From CAZDQL01 sp964507325 (lineage in GTDB: Bacteria; Planctomycetota; UBA1135; GCA-002686595), in contig CAZDQL010000003.1 of assembly GCA_964507325.1 (NCBI GenBank), positions 1 to 64,000 of the forward strand: a stretch of DNA of 64,000 nucleotides. The letters are read 5' to 3'. Below the pieces are notes generated by a model. The model had not been told where the DNA came from and made no database searches. It worked only from the letters and a program-made list of their open reading frames with translations. A program made the position numbers and the translations under genes. The stretch's first letter is position 1. The number at the start of each line of letters is the position of its first letter. Below, in pieces: positions 8,576 to 16,775 of the stretch.

Positions 8576-9516
8576 CACCAATGAAGCTCCGAATCGGAAC
8601 CCGCGGATCGGACCTGGCGATGACCCAGGCCCGGGGTATCGCCCGCACCCTCGAGAAGGCGGGACACGAAACGACGATCGAGGTCATCAGGACTCTGGGG
8701 GACGTCGACAAGTCGCGACCCTTCGCCCAGGTCGGCGCGCCCGGCGTCTTCGTGCGGGAGCTCGAGTGGGCGCTGATGGAGGGACGCATCGACGTGGCGG
8801 TGCACTGCTACAAGGACTTGCCCTCCGACTCCCCGGAGGAGCTCTGCATCGCCGCGGTCCCGGAGCGCGAGGATCCCCGCGACCGACTCGTGCTGCGTCC
8901 CGAAGTCCACGACCCCGACGCCGAATACCTGCCCCTCACCTCCGGCGCCCTGATCGGGACCGCCTCCGCGCGGCGCCACGCCCTGGTGCGCAACCTGCGC
9001 GGCGACCTGGAGCTGGGTCTCCTGCGCGGCAATGTTCCCACCCGGGTGCGCAAGCTTCACGCCCGCGAGTACGACGCCCTGCTCCTGGCCTGCGCCGGCC
9101 TGGACCGACTCGATCGCGGCAAGCAGCACGGCGAGGCGGACTCCCCTACGAGGGAACCGTTCATCGAGGTCAACCTGGACCCGGAGATCTTCGTGCCCGC
9201 CCCGTCCCAGGGTGCCCTGGCCCTGCAGGCGTGCTGCGTGCGCCAAGGGGTGAGGGAGGCTCTCATGCCCATCGACGATCAGGCCGCACGCCGCAGCGTC
9301 GAGGCGGAGCGGGAGCTTCTGACCCTGGTGGAGGCGGGCTGCCAGGTGCCCTTCGGCGCCTTCTGCCGCGTCAGCGACTCCGGTGAGCTCGAGCTCCACA
9401 GCGTGCTCGAGTTCGAAGGCGAGCTGCGCCGCTCGTGCCGCAGTGGGACCGACGCCGTGAAGCTGGCGCAGGAAGCCTTCATCGACCTCATGCCGGAGGA
9501 GGCCGCTCGGCCGTGA
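8572..9516 (+). CDS. hemC: Hydroxymethylbilane synthase (porphobilinogen deaminase)
   Basis: 314 residues from ATG 8572, which overlaps the hemA stop; a second ATG at 8581 lies directly before the conserved start KLRIGTRGSDLAMTQA and could be used instead. The enzyme joins four porphobilinogens into hydroxymethylbilane. Visible landmarks are HCYKDLPSD, SARRHALVRNLRGDL, the substrate-binding PAPSQGALALQ and the dipyrromethane-cofactor cysteine in GCQVPFGAFC (Cys257 counting from 8572). It is coupled on both sides within the heme operon. Confidence 0.95.
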   Translation: MTPMKLRIGTRGSDLAMTQARGIARTLEKAGHETTIEVIRTLGDVDKSRPFAQVGAPGVFVRELEWALMEGRIDVAVHCYKDLPSDSPEELCIAAVPEREDPRDRLVLRPEVHDPDAEYLPLTSGALIGTASARRHALVRNLRGDLELGLLRGNVPTRVRKLHAREYDALLLACAGLDRLDRGKQHGEADSPTREPFIEVNLDPEIFVPAPSQGALALQACCVRQGVREALMPIDDQAARRSVEAERELLTLVEAGCQVPFGAFCRVSDSGELELHSVLEFEGELRRSCRSGTDAVKLAQEAFIDLMPEEAARP

Positions 9517-10259
9517 GCTCGCTCGCGGGCAAGCGCGTCCTGCTCACCCGCGCGGCGGAGGACAACGCCGCCTGGGCGCGGGGCCTCGCGGCCGCGGGGG
9601 CGCACCCGCTCGACTTCCCCTGTCTCCTCTTCGAGGTGGACCGCGACAGCGCCGAGCCCCTCGCCCGGGCCCTGGCCGGCGCCGACTGGGTCGCCCTGAC
9701 CTCGCGCCGCGCGGTGCGGGCGCTGGCGGAGCTCGCGCCCCCGCCCTGGCCGGCAGACCCGCGCCTGGCCTGCGTGGGGACGCTCACGGGGGCGGCGGCC
9801 GAGGAGCTGCTCGGGCCGGTGGAGCTGGTGGCTCCCGGGGGGACCGCCCGCTCCCTCGCCGAAACCCTGATCGAGCGCTCCCGCCCCGGCGAGTCGATCG
9901 TCCTCCCCACCGCGGTCGAGGCGCGTCCCGACCTCGAAGAGCTCCTGAATGCCGCCCAGCGCCGGATCGACCGGGTGGCGATCTACTCCACCCGCGCGGT
10001 GGACCCCTCCCCGCGCGTCCCTCCGCCCCAGGCCGACCTGGTCTTCTTCGCCAGCCCCTCCGCCGTGGCCGCCTACGCCGCGCGCGCGGACCTGCCCGCC
10101 GGGGCGCTCACCATCTCCCTGGGTCCCACCACCAGCGAGGCGCTGCGCGCCGCCGGCTGGCGGGTCGCCGCCGAGGCGAGCACCCGGGACCTGGAGGGGA
10201 TGATCCGGGCCGCCGAACAGGCCTTCGCCTCCACATCCTCCCCGCCATCGACATCATGA
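9513..10259 (+). CDS. hemD: Uroporphyrinogen-III synthase
   Basis: 248 residues from GTG 9513, which overlaps the hemC stop (GTGA). This start is preferred over the longer frame from 9435 that lies inside hemC. It begins LAGKRVLLTRAAEDN, typical of HemD, and later shows VALTSRRAVRAL and VFFASPSAVAAYA. HemD sequences are poorly conserved, so position between hemC and hemB is part of the evidence. The enzyme cyclises hydroxymethylbilane with inversion of ring D to give uroporphyrinogen III. Confidence 0.9.
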   Translation: MSSLAGKRVLLTRAAEDNAAWARGLAAAGAHPLDFPCLLFEVDRDSAEPLARALAGADWVALTSRRAVRALAELAPPPWPADPRLACVGTLTGAAAEELLGPVELVAPGGTARSLAETLIERSRPGESIVLPTAVEARPDLEELLNAAQRRIDRVAIYSTRAVDPSPRVPPPQADLVFFASPSAVAAYAARADLPAGALTISLGPTTSEALRAAGWRVAAEASTRDLEGMIRAAEQAFASTSSPPSTS

Positions 10260-11257
10260 GCACCGAGAATCCCCCTACCCCCGGACGGCTGCGCCCGCGC
10301 CGACTGCGCCGCAGCGTCCGGCTGCGCGAGTCGGTCGCCGAGACGCGCCTCCATCCCAGCCGCTTGATCATGCCGCACTTCGTGCTGCCGAGTGAGCAGG
10401 GGCTCGAGGAGATCCCCCCCATGCCCGGCATCGCCCGCAGCGGTCGCACGGAGCTCCTGCGGCAGGTGGCCGGGGATCTGGAGCTCGGCATCGGGAGCGT
10501 CCTGCTCTTCGGCCTGGCGGGGGAAGGCCAGAAGTCACCGCGCGGGGAGCGCGCCCACGACCCCGAGGGGGCCGTGCAACGCGCGGTCTCCGCCCTCAAG
10601 GCGGAGTTCGGCGACGAGCTGTTGGTGATCACCGACGTCTGCCTCTGCGCCTACACCGATCACGGTCACTGCGGGGTGCTCGACGACGGCCGGGTGGCGA
10701 ACGACCCGAGCTTGCCGCTGCTGGCCGAGATGGCCGTCTCCCACGCCGCCGCCGGAGCGGACGTGGTGGCCCCTTCGGACATGATGGACGGGCGCGTGGG
10801 CGCCCTGCGCGACGCCTTGGACCGCGGCGGCTTCGAGGAGATCGCCCTGCTCTCCTACGCGGTCAAGTACGCCTCCGCCTACTACGGTCCCTTCCGCGAC
10901 GCGGCGGACTCGGCACCCGGCCAGGGGGATCGCAAGAGCTACCAGATGGACCCGCGCAACGCCCGCGAGGCGCTGCGGGAGGCGCTCCTCGACGAGGATG
11001 AGGGCGCCGACGTCCTGATGGTCAAGCCGGCCCTCGCCTACCTGGACGTGATCGCCCGCCTGCGCGCCGCGACCGACCTGCCGCTGGCCGCCTACAACGT
11101 CTCCGGGGAGTACTCGGCGGTGAAGGCGGCCGCGGAGCGCGGTTGGCTCGACGAAGCGGCGATCGTGCGCGAGAACCTCACCGCCATGGCCCGCGCCGGG
11201 GCGGACCTGATCATCACCTACCACGCCCGGGAAGCCCTGCGGGGGGGTTGGCTGTGA
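10256..11257 (+). CDS. hemB: Delta-aminolevulinic acid dehydratase (porphobilinogen synthase)
   Basis: 333 residues. It condenses two 5-aminolevulinates to porphobilinogen. The zinc-type cysteine motif is intact (DVCLCAYTDHGHCG, Cys129, Cys131, Cys139), which points to a Zn2+-dependent active site rather than the Mg2+/Asp-rich variant. The two Schiff-base lysines lie in SYAVKYASAYYGPFR and LMVKPALAYLD. ATG 10256 overlaps the hemD stop (ATGA), and the stop overlaps the GTG of hemL. Confidence 0.96.
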   Translation: MSTENPPTPGRLRPRRLRRSVRLRESVAETRLHPSRLIMPHFVLPSEQGLEEIPPMPGIARSGRTELLRQVAGDLELGIGSVLLFGLAGEGQKSPRGERAHDPEGAVQRAVSALKAEFGDELLVITDVCLCAYTDHGHCGVLDDGRVANDPSLPLLAEMAVSHAAAGADVVAPSDMMDGRVGALRDALDRGGFEEIALLSYAVKYASAYYGPFRDAADSAPGQGDRKSYQMDPRNAREALREALLDEDEGADVLMVKPALAYLDVIARLRAATDLPLAAYNVSGEYSAVKAAAERGWLDEAAIVRENLTAMARAGADLIITYHAREALRGGWL

Positions 11258-12528
11258 GCTCCGAGCGGCTCTTCGAACGCGCCCAGGAGCTCCTGCCCGG
11301 CGGCGTGAGCTCCCCGGTGCGCGCCTTCGGCGCCGTGGGCGGCACGCCGCCGGTGATCCGCGAAGCGGCGGGTTGCGAGGTGGTCGACGCCGACGGCCGG
11401 CGCTACCTCGACTTCGTCGGCTCCTGGGGCCCGCTGATCCTCGGCCACGCCCATCCGGCGGTGGTGGAGGCGGTGACACGGGCGGCGGAGCGCGGCACGA
11501 CCTACGGGGCTCCCACTCCGGCCGAGATCGAGCTCGCCGAGCGCGTGATCTCGATGTACCCGGGGCTGGAGAAGGTGCGCTTCGTCTCCTCCGGCACCGA
11601 GGCGACGATGAGCGCCATCCGTCTGGCGCGCGGCTTCACCGGCCGGGAGTGCGTGGTCAAGTTCGCCGGCTGCTACCACGGGCACGCGGACCACCTCCTG
11701 GTGCAGGCGGGCTCGGGCCTGGTGACCTTCGGCCAACCCTCGTCGGCGGGGGTGCCCGCGGCCTTCGCCGAGAAGACCCTCGTCGCCGACCTCGACGACG
11801 AAGCGGGGATCGAGACCCTCTTCGCCGACCGCGGCCACGAGATCGCCGCCCTGATCGTCGAGCCGATCCCCGCCAACAACGGCCTGCTCTTGCAGCGCCC
11901 CGACTTCCTACGCACCCTGCGCCGGGTGACGGAGAAGAGCGGCGCGCTCCTGATCTTCGACGAGGTGATCAACGGCTTCCGGGTCGCTCCCGGGGGCGCG
12001 GCCGAGCGCTACGGCATCACGCCCGACCTGGCCACCTTCGGCAAGGTGATCGGCGGTGGCCTGCCGGTGGGGGCCTTCGGGGGACGCGCGCAGGTGATGG
12101 ACCACCTGGCGCCCCTCGGACCCGTCTACCAGGCGGGGACCTTGTCCGGGAACCCGGTCGCCATGGCGGCGGGGCTCGCCACCCTCGACGTGCTCGAGGA
12201 AGCAGACGGCTGGCGGCGCCTCGAAGCCCTGGGCGCGCGTTTCGAGGAGCAGCTCGGCCCCGTCCTGCAGCGCGCCCCCTACCCGGCCTGCATGGCGCGC
12301 GTGGGCTCGATCTTCTGGCTCTGCCTGCAGCCGGGGGAGCCCCCGCGACGGGCGGACGGGATCGCCGCCGAGGCCGCCGAGCGCTACCGGGTGATCTTCC
12401 ACGGGCTGCTGGAGCGCGGCATCGCCCTGGCGCCCTCCGCCTACGAGGTGGGCTTCCTCTCCCTGGCGCACGGCGAAGGTGAGATCGAGCGACTGGCCGC
12501 CGCCCTGGCCGAGGTCTGGAGCGGGTAG
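11254..12528 (+). CDS. hemL: Glutamate-1-semialdehyde 2,1-aminomutase
   Basis: 424 residues from GTG 11254, which overlaps the hemB stop. A PLP enzyme that converts glutamate-1-semialdehyde to 5-aminolevulinate. The start SSERLFERAQELLPGGVSSP is characteristic. The PLP lysine is in TFGKVIGGGLPVGAFGG (Lys264), and IFDEVINGFR is the cofactor-binding aspartate region. In many genomes hemL is a second-step partner of hemA; here four cistrons separate them. It ends in TAG directly followed by the GTG start of the sensor kinase. Confidence 0.95.
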   Translation: MSSERLFERAQELLPGGVSSPVRAFGAVGGTPPVIREAAGCEVVDADGRRYLDFVGSWGPLILGHAHPAVVEAVTRAAERGTTYGAPTPAEIELAERVISMYPGLEKVRFVSSGTEATMSAIRLARGFTGRECVVKFAGCYHGHADHLLVQAGSGLVTFGQPSSAGVPAAFAEKTLVADLDDEAGIETLFADRGHEIAALIVEPIPANNGLLLQRPDFLRTLRRVTEKSGALLIFDEVINGFRVAPGGAAERYGITPDLATFGKVIGGGLPVGAFGGRAQVMDHLAPLGPVYQAGTLSGNPVAMAAGLATLDVLEEADGWRRLEALGARFEEQLGPVLQRAPYPACMARVGSIFWLCLQPGEPPRRADGIAAEAAERYRVIFHGLLERGIALAPSAYEVGFLSLAHGEGEIERLAAALAEVWSG

Positions 12529-13623
12529 GTGCCCTGGCGCCCCTCGACCACCCGCGCCCTGCAGATCGCCACCGTCGGTCTGCTCGCGATCTGCGTCGCC
12601 CAGGTCGCCTACTGGGTGATCGAGGAGTCCACCTACACCGACGACGTGCAGACGCAGGTGCTCGAGGGGTACACAGCGGATGCGGCGGCGGTCCAGCTCG
12701 CCCTCGACGCGGGGCGGGACGTGGACGACCTCTTGCAGACCTTCCCCCACCTCATCGTCGTCGGCGGTCGGGCGTACGTCTCCCCCGCGGCGATCGACGT
12801 GCTCACCTCCCAGCGCGCCCGGCGCATGAATCGCTACCGCTGGGAGGGGAGCTTCTTCCTGCTGGTGCTCTTGGGGGGCATCGCGGTCGTGACCCAAGCC
12901 CTGCGCCAGCGCTCCGAGCTGATCCGGCGGCAGGAGAACTTCATCGCCGCCGTCAGCCACGAGTTCAAGAGCCCCCTGGCGAGCCTCAAGCTCTCCGCCG
13001 AGACCCTGCTCCTGCGCGAAACGGACGCCCCGGCGGTGGAGCGCGTCGCCACCCGCATGGTGCAGGACGTCGACCGGCTGGAGGCGATGGTGGCCAACAC
13101 CCTGGACGCCAGCCGCATCGACGAGGGGCGGCTGAAGCTCGTCGCGGAGGCGATCGAGCTGCAGCCCGCTCTGCAGGCCGTGCTCGACTCCCTCGAGTAC
13201 CGCATCCACGGCCGGGGGGTCGCGGTGAGCTCCGAGCTGGAGGCCGGCTTGGTGGTGCAGGCGGACCGCGTGGCCTTGAGCACGGTGCTGCGCAACCTGG
13301 TGCACAACGCCATCAAGTCCGTGGACGCGGGCGGCGGTGGCCGGGTCGAGATCCACGCCCGCGCGGCGGGGCGGCAGGTTCGCATCGACGTGGTCGACGA
13401 CGGGCTGGGCTTCGAGGCGAGCGAGACGCCGCGGCTCTTCGAAAAGTTCTACCGTTCCGGTGACGAGATGCGCCGGCGGACGAAAGGCTCGGGGCTGGGC
13501 CTCTACATCGCCAGACGCCTGGTCGAGGCCGACGGAGGGCGCCTCGACGCCCAGAGCGATGGACCGGGCCGGGGCGCGACCTTCAGCGTGCGCTGGCCGC
13601 GGGCCCGGGGAGGCGAGGCGTGA
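12529..13623 (+). CDS. Sensor histidine kinase embedded in the heme operon
   Basis: 364 residues from GTG 12529, with zero spacing to the hemL stop. Two transmembrane helices (about residues 12-32 and 105-125) enclose a short ~70-residue extracytoplasmic region with no recognisable sensor fold. The cytoplasmic part has a HisKA helix with AVSHEFKSPLASLK (His144), an N box around LRNLVHNAIKS, a G1 box DVVDDGLGFE and a G2 box GSGLGLYIARRLVEADGG. It is therefore a catalytically complete class I kinase. Its stop overlaps the start of the response regulator (GTGA). Operon position suggests it senses heme, a porphyrin, iron or redox state, but no ligand motif is visible. Confidence 0.93.
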   Translation: MPWRPSTTRALQIATVGLLAICVAQVAYWVIEESTYTDDVQTQVLEGYTADAAAVQLALDAGRDVDDLLQTFPHLIVVGGRAYVSPAAIDVLTSQRARRMNRYRWEGSFFLLVLLGGIAVVTQALRQRSELIRRQENFIAAVSHEFKSPLASLKLSAETLLLRETDAPAVERVATRMVQDVDRLEAMVANTLDASRIDEGRLKLVAEAIELQPALQAVLDSLEYRIHGRGVAVSSELEAGLVVQADRVALSTVLRNLVHNAIKSVDAGGGGRVEIHARAAGRQVRIDVVDDGLGFEASETPRLFEKFYRSGDEMRRRTKGSGLGLYIARRLVEADGGRLDAQSDGPGRGATFSVRWPRARGGEA

Positions 13624-14342
13624 GCGACGATCGAGCGCGCGTCCTGGTGGTGGACGACGAGGTCCACCTGGCCGAGGGGATCGCCGAGAACCTCGAGCTG
13701 GAGGGCTACGCCACCGCAGTGGCCCACGACGGGGTCGCAGGGCTGGAGAAGGTGCGCGCCGCGGAGTGGGACCTGGTGGTGCTCGACGTGATGATGCCCG
13801 AGAAGGACGGCTTGACCGTCTGCGAGGAGCTGCGCGCCGAGGGGAACAACGTCCCGATCCTCTTCCTCACCGCGCGCGGCGCGCTCTCCGACCGCGTGCG
13901 CGGTCTGGAGGCGGGGGGGGACGACTACCTGGCCAAGCCCTTCTCCCTGCGCGAGTTCCTCTTGCGCGTGGCCGCCATCCTGCGGCGCCAGCGCGGCCAC
14001 GCCGAGCGCGTGCGCGAGCAGGCGACCCTGGCCTTCGACGAGAACGAGATCGATTTCCGCACCTACAAAGGCCGAGCCTGGGATGGAAGCGAGCACGCCC
14101 TGACCCACAAGGAGGCGATGATCCTCAAGGTGCTGAGCGAGCGCGCGGGCCAGATCACCTCCCGCGAGGAGATCCTCGACGCCGTCTGGGGGTACGAGGT
14201 CTTCCCGTCCACGCGCACGATCGACAACTTCATCGTGCGCCTGCGCAAGCGCTTCGAGCGCGACCCGGAGCACCCGCGCCACTTCCACACGGTGCGCGGG
14301 GTGGGCTACCGCTTCACGCGCGAGGCGGAGGAGCCGCGATGA
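13620..14342 (+). CDS. OmpR/PhoB-family response regulator embedded in the heme operon
   Basis: 240 residues from GTG 13620, overlapping the kinase stop. The receiver domain has the acidic pair in VLVVDDE, phosphoacceptor Asp56 in VVLDVMMPEKDG, the switch Thr in FLTARG and Lys in YLAKPFS. The C-terminal winged helix is of the OmpR type (LTHKEAMILKVLSERAG, then TIDNFIVRLRKRFERDP and VRGVGYRF). It is therefore a DNA-binding transcription regulator. Its stop overlaps the hemE start (ATGA), so its translation is tied to hemE. The target is unknown; the hemA promoter region at 6794-7225 is the obvious first candidate. Confidence 0.95.
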   Translation: MSDDRARVLVVDDEVHLAEGIAENLELEGYATAVAHDGVAGLEKVRAAEWDLVVLDVMMPEKDGLTVCEELRAEGNNVPILFLTARGALSDRVRGLEAGGDDYLAKPFSLREFLLRVAAILRRQRGHAERVREQATLAFDENEIDFRTYKGRAWDGSEHALTHKEAMILKVLSERAGQITSREEILDAVWGYEVFPSTRTIDNFIVRLRKRFERDPEHPRHFHTVRGVGYRFTREAEEPR

Positions 14343-15373
14343 CCGACTGCCTGATGGGCGCCCTGCGCGGCGCGCAGACGGAGCACCGCCCCGTGTGGAT
14401 CATGCGCCAGGCGGGCCGCTACCTGCCGGAGTACCGCGCCCTGCGCGCCGACCACAGCTTCGAGGAGCTTTGCGCCTCCCCCGAGCTGGCGGCCGAGGTG
14501 ACCCTGATGCCGCTCGAGCGCTTCCCGCTCGACGCGGCGATCGTCTTCGCCGACCTGATGACTCCCGTGGCGGCTCTCGGGATCGACGTGCGCTTCGACC
14601 CCGGCCCGGTGATCGAGCAGCCGATCCGTTCGGCGGCGGACGTGGCCGCCCTGCGCACGCCCGAGGGGAGCGAGATCGCTCCCGAGGTGCCGCGCGCCCT
14701 GCAACTGGTCAAAGAGAGCCTGAACGGCCGCGCGAGCTTGATCGGCTTCGCGGGCGCTCCCTTCTCGATCGCCGCCTACCTGGTGCAGGGGCGGGGAGGG
14801 AAGGACTTCACCCTGCTGCGCGCCTTCCTGCGCGAGGACCCGGTGGCTTTCGGCGAGTTGCTGGCGAAGCTGGCGCAACTGGCGGCGGCCTACCTGCTCG
14901 AGCAGCACCGCGCCGGCGCCGACGTGGTGCAGGTCTTCGACTCCTGGGCCGGCCTGCTCTCCCGGGAGGACTGGCACCTGCACGTGCGCCCGCACCTGGT
15001 GGACCTGCTCGAGGCTCTGGGCGCCGCGGGGGTGCCGCGCATCTTCTTCGCCAACGGCGCGCCGCACCTGGCGCTGGACCACGCCGGTCTGCCCTGCGAG
15101 GGCCTGGCCCTCTGCTGGCGCAGCGACCTGGCCGCCCTGCGGGAGACGCTCGGCCCGCACGACGGGGAGGGGAAGGCGTTGCAAGGCAACCTGGATCCCG
15201 CCTGTCTCTTGGCGGGCCCGGAGACGACCGCGCGCGAGACGCAACGCCTCCTCGAGCGCGTTCCGCGCCGCGGCCACATCGTCAACCTCGGCCACGGCAT
15301 CATGCCCGACGCGCCGATCGAGAGCGTGCAGGCGATGATCGAGACGGTGCACGCCGAAGGCAGGGGGTCGTGA
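14339..15373 (+). CDS. hemE: Uroporphyrinogen decarboxylase
   Basis: 344 residues from ATG 14339, overlapping the response-regulator stop. It removes four carboxyl groups from uroporphyrinogen III to give coproporphyrinogen III. The family signature PVWIMRQAGRYLPEYR is intact, followed by IVFADLMTP, GFAGAPFS and, near the end, NLGHGIMPD. A longer frame that begins inside the kinase gene is rejected because the signature starts exactly here. Confidence 0.96.
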   Translation: MTDCLMGALRGAQTEHRPVWIMRQAGRYLPEYRALRADHSFEELCASPELAAEVTLMPLERFPLDAAIVFADLMTPVAALGIDVRFDPGPVIEQPIRSAADVAALRTPEGSEIAPEVPRALQLVKESLNGRASLIGFAGAPFSIAAYLVQGRGGKDFTLLRAFLREDPVAFGELLAKLAQLAAAYLLEQHRAGADVVQVFDSWAGLLSREDWHLHVRPHLVDLLEALGAAGVPRIFFANGAPHLALDHAGLPCEGLALCWRSDLAALRETLGPHDGEGKALQGNLDPACLLAGPETTARETQRLLERVPRRGHIVNLGHGIMPDAPIESVQAMIETVHAEGRGS

Positions 15374-16773
15374 GCTCCGCCCGTCCCAGCGATCGGCGCG
15401 TGACCGCCGAGCTCCTCGCCCGCCACGACCGCCCCGGGCCGCGCTACACGAGCTACCCCACGGCGGTGGAGTTCACCGAGGAGGTCGGGCCCGACCTCTA
15501 TCGCGAGCACCTGCGGCGCGCCGCCGAGCTCCCCGACGAGCCCCTCTCCGTCTACGTCCACCTGCCCTTCTGCGAGGACCGCTGCCTCTTCTGCGGCTGC
15601 CACGTCATCGCCACGCCCCACCGGGAGAAGGCCCTGCCCTACCTTGGCTGGCTCGAGCGGGAGATCGACCTGGTGGTGGGGGAGCTGGGCGAGCGGCGCC
15701 GCGTTTCCCAGTTGCACCTCGGCGGAGGGACGCCGACCTACTACGCCCCCGAGGACCTCGAGCGCCTGTTGAGCGCCTGCTTCGCGCGCTTCGAGGCTGC
15801 GCAGGGGGCCGAGCTGGCCGTCGAGTGCGATCCGCGCTCCACGACCCCCGAGCATCTGGACCTCCTCGCCCGCCACGGCTTCAACCGCATCTCCTTCGGG
15901 GTCCAGGACTTCACCCTCGAAGTGCAGCAGGCGATCGGCCGCGTGCAGACCCTGGAGGAGACCCGGCGACTGATCGAAGGCGCCCGCGAGCGCGGCTTCC
16001 AGGGGATCAACGTGGACCTGATCTACGGCCTGCCCAAGCAGCATCTGGACTCCTTCGAGGAGACGGTCGAGGCGGCCATCGCCATGGGCGTGGACCGCGC
16101 CGCGGTCTACTCCTTCGCCTACGTGCCCTGGATCCGCGGGCATCAACGTCAGCTCGACGAGGCGGACTTCCCCGGGAGGGAGGCCAAGTTCCAGCTCTTC
16201 GCCCTGGCGCGCGAGCGCTTCCTGGCGGCGGGCTACGAGCCGATCGGGATGGACCATTTCGCGCTCCCCGACGACGAGCTGGCCCGCGCCCGGAGCGAGC
16301 AGCGCCTGCGGCGCAACTTCCAGGGCTACACGACCGTCCCCGCCGAGGACGTGATCGGGCTCGGGATCAGCTCGATCGGCGACGTGCGCGGCGCCTACGT
16401 GCAGAACGCCAAGAAGCTCTCCACCTACGGCGCCGCGGTCGAAGCGGGGCGCCTGGCCGTGGAGCGCGGCGTGGTGCTCAGCGACGAGGACCTCCTGCGC
16501 CGCACCGTCATCCACGAGCTGATGTGCAACTTCCGCGTCGACAAGCGCGCCGTCGAGGCGAGCTTCGGGATCGACTTCGACGGTACCTTCGCCGTGGATC
16601 TGGAGCGTGTGCAGCTCCTCGAGCGAGAGGGCCTGGCCGAGATCACCGCGGACGAGGTGCGCGCCACCGCCACCGGCGAGCTCTTCGTGCGCAACCTCGC
16701 CATGTGCTTCGACACCTACTGGCGCAACTCCCACGAGGGGGAGGACGAGCGCGTCTTCAGCCGCACCGTCTGA
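15370..16773 (+). CDS. hemN: Oxygen-independent coproporphyrinogen III dehydrogenase
   Basis: 467 residues from GTG 15370, overlapping the hemE stop. This radical SAM enzyme decarboxylates coproporphyrinogen III to protoporphyrinogen IX without O2. The HemN-specific start PGPRYTSYPTA distinguishes it from HemW-like heme chaperones. The 4Fe-4S motif is CEDRCLFCGC (Cys68, Cys72, Cys75), and the SAM-binding region includes LGGGTPTYY. NVDLIYGLPKQ and EPIGMDHFALP are also typical. Having HemN in the operon implies the protoporphyrin route rather than the coproporphyrin (ChdC) route. Confidence 0.96.
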   Translation: MSSARPSDRRVTAELLARHDRPGPRYTSYPTAVEFTEEVGPDLYREHLRRAAELPDEPLSVYVHLPFCEDRCLFCGCHVIATPHREKALPYLGWLEREIDLVVGELGERRRVSQLHLGGGTPTYYAPEDLERLLSACFARFEAAQGAELAVECDPRSTTPEHLDLLARHGFNRISFGVQDFTLEVQQAIGRVQTLEETRRLIEGARERGFQGINVDLIYGLPKQHLDSFEETVEAAIAMGVDRAAVYSFAYVPWIRGHQRQLDEADFPGREAKFQLFALARERFLAAGYEPIGMDHFALPDDELARARSEQRLRRNFQGYTTVPAEDVIGLGISSIGDVRGAYVQNAKKLSTYGAAVEAGRLAVERGVVLSDEDLLRRTVIHELMCNFRVDKRAVEASFGIDFDGTFAVDLERVQLLEREGLAEITADEVRATATGELFVRNLAMCFDTYWRNSHEGEDERVFSRTV

Positions 16774-16775
16774 CC

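Noticed and set aside
13337..14338. Extended N-terminal part of the hemE frame
   Set aside because: Lies within the kinase and regulator genes out of frame; hemE starts at 14339 in an ATGA overlap.
14890..16734. 614-codon minus-strand frame opposite hemE and hemN
   Set aside because: Shadow of two genes with intact catalytic signatures on the other strand.
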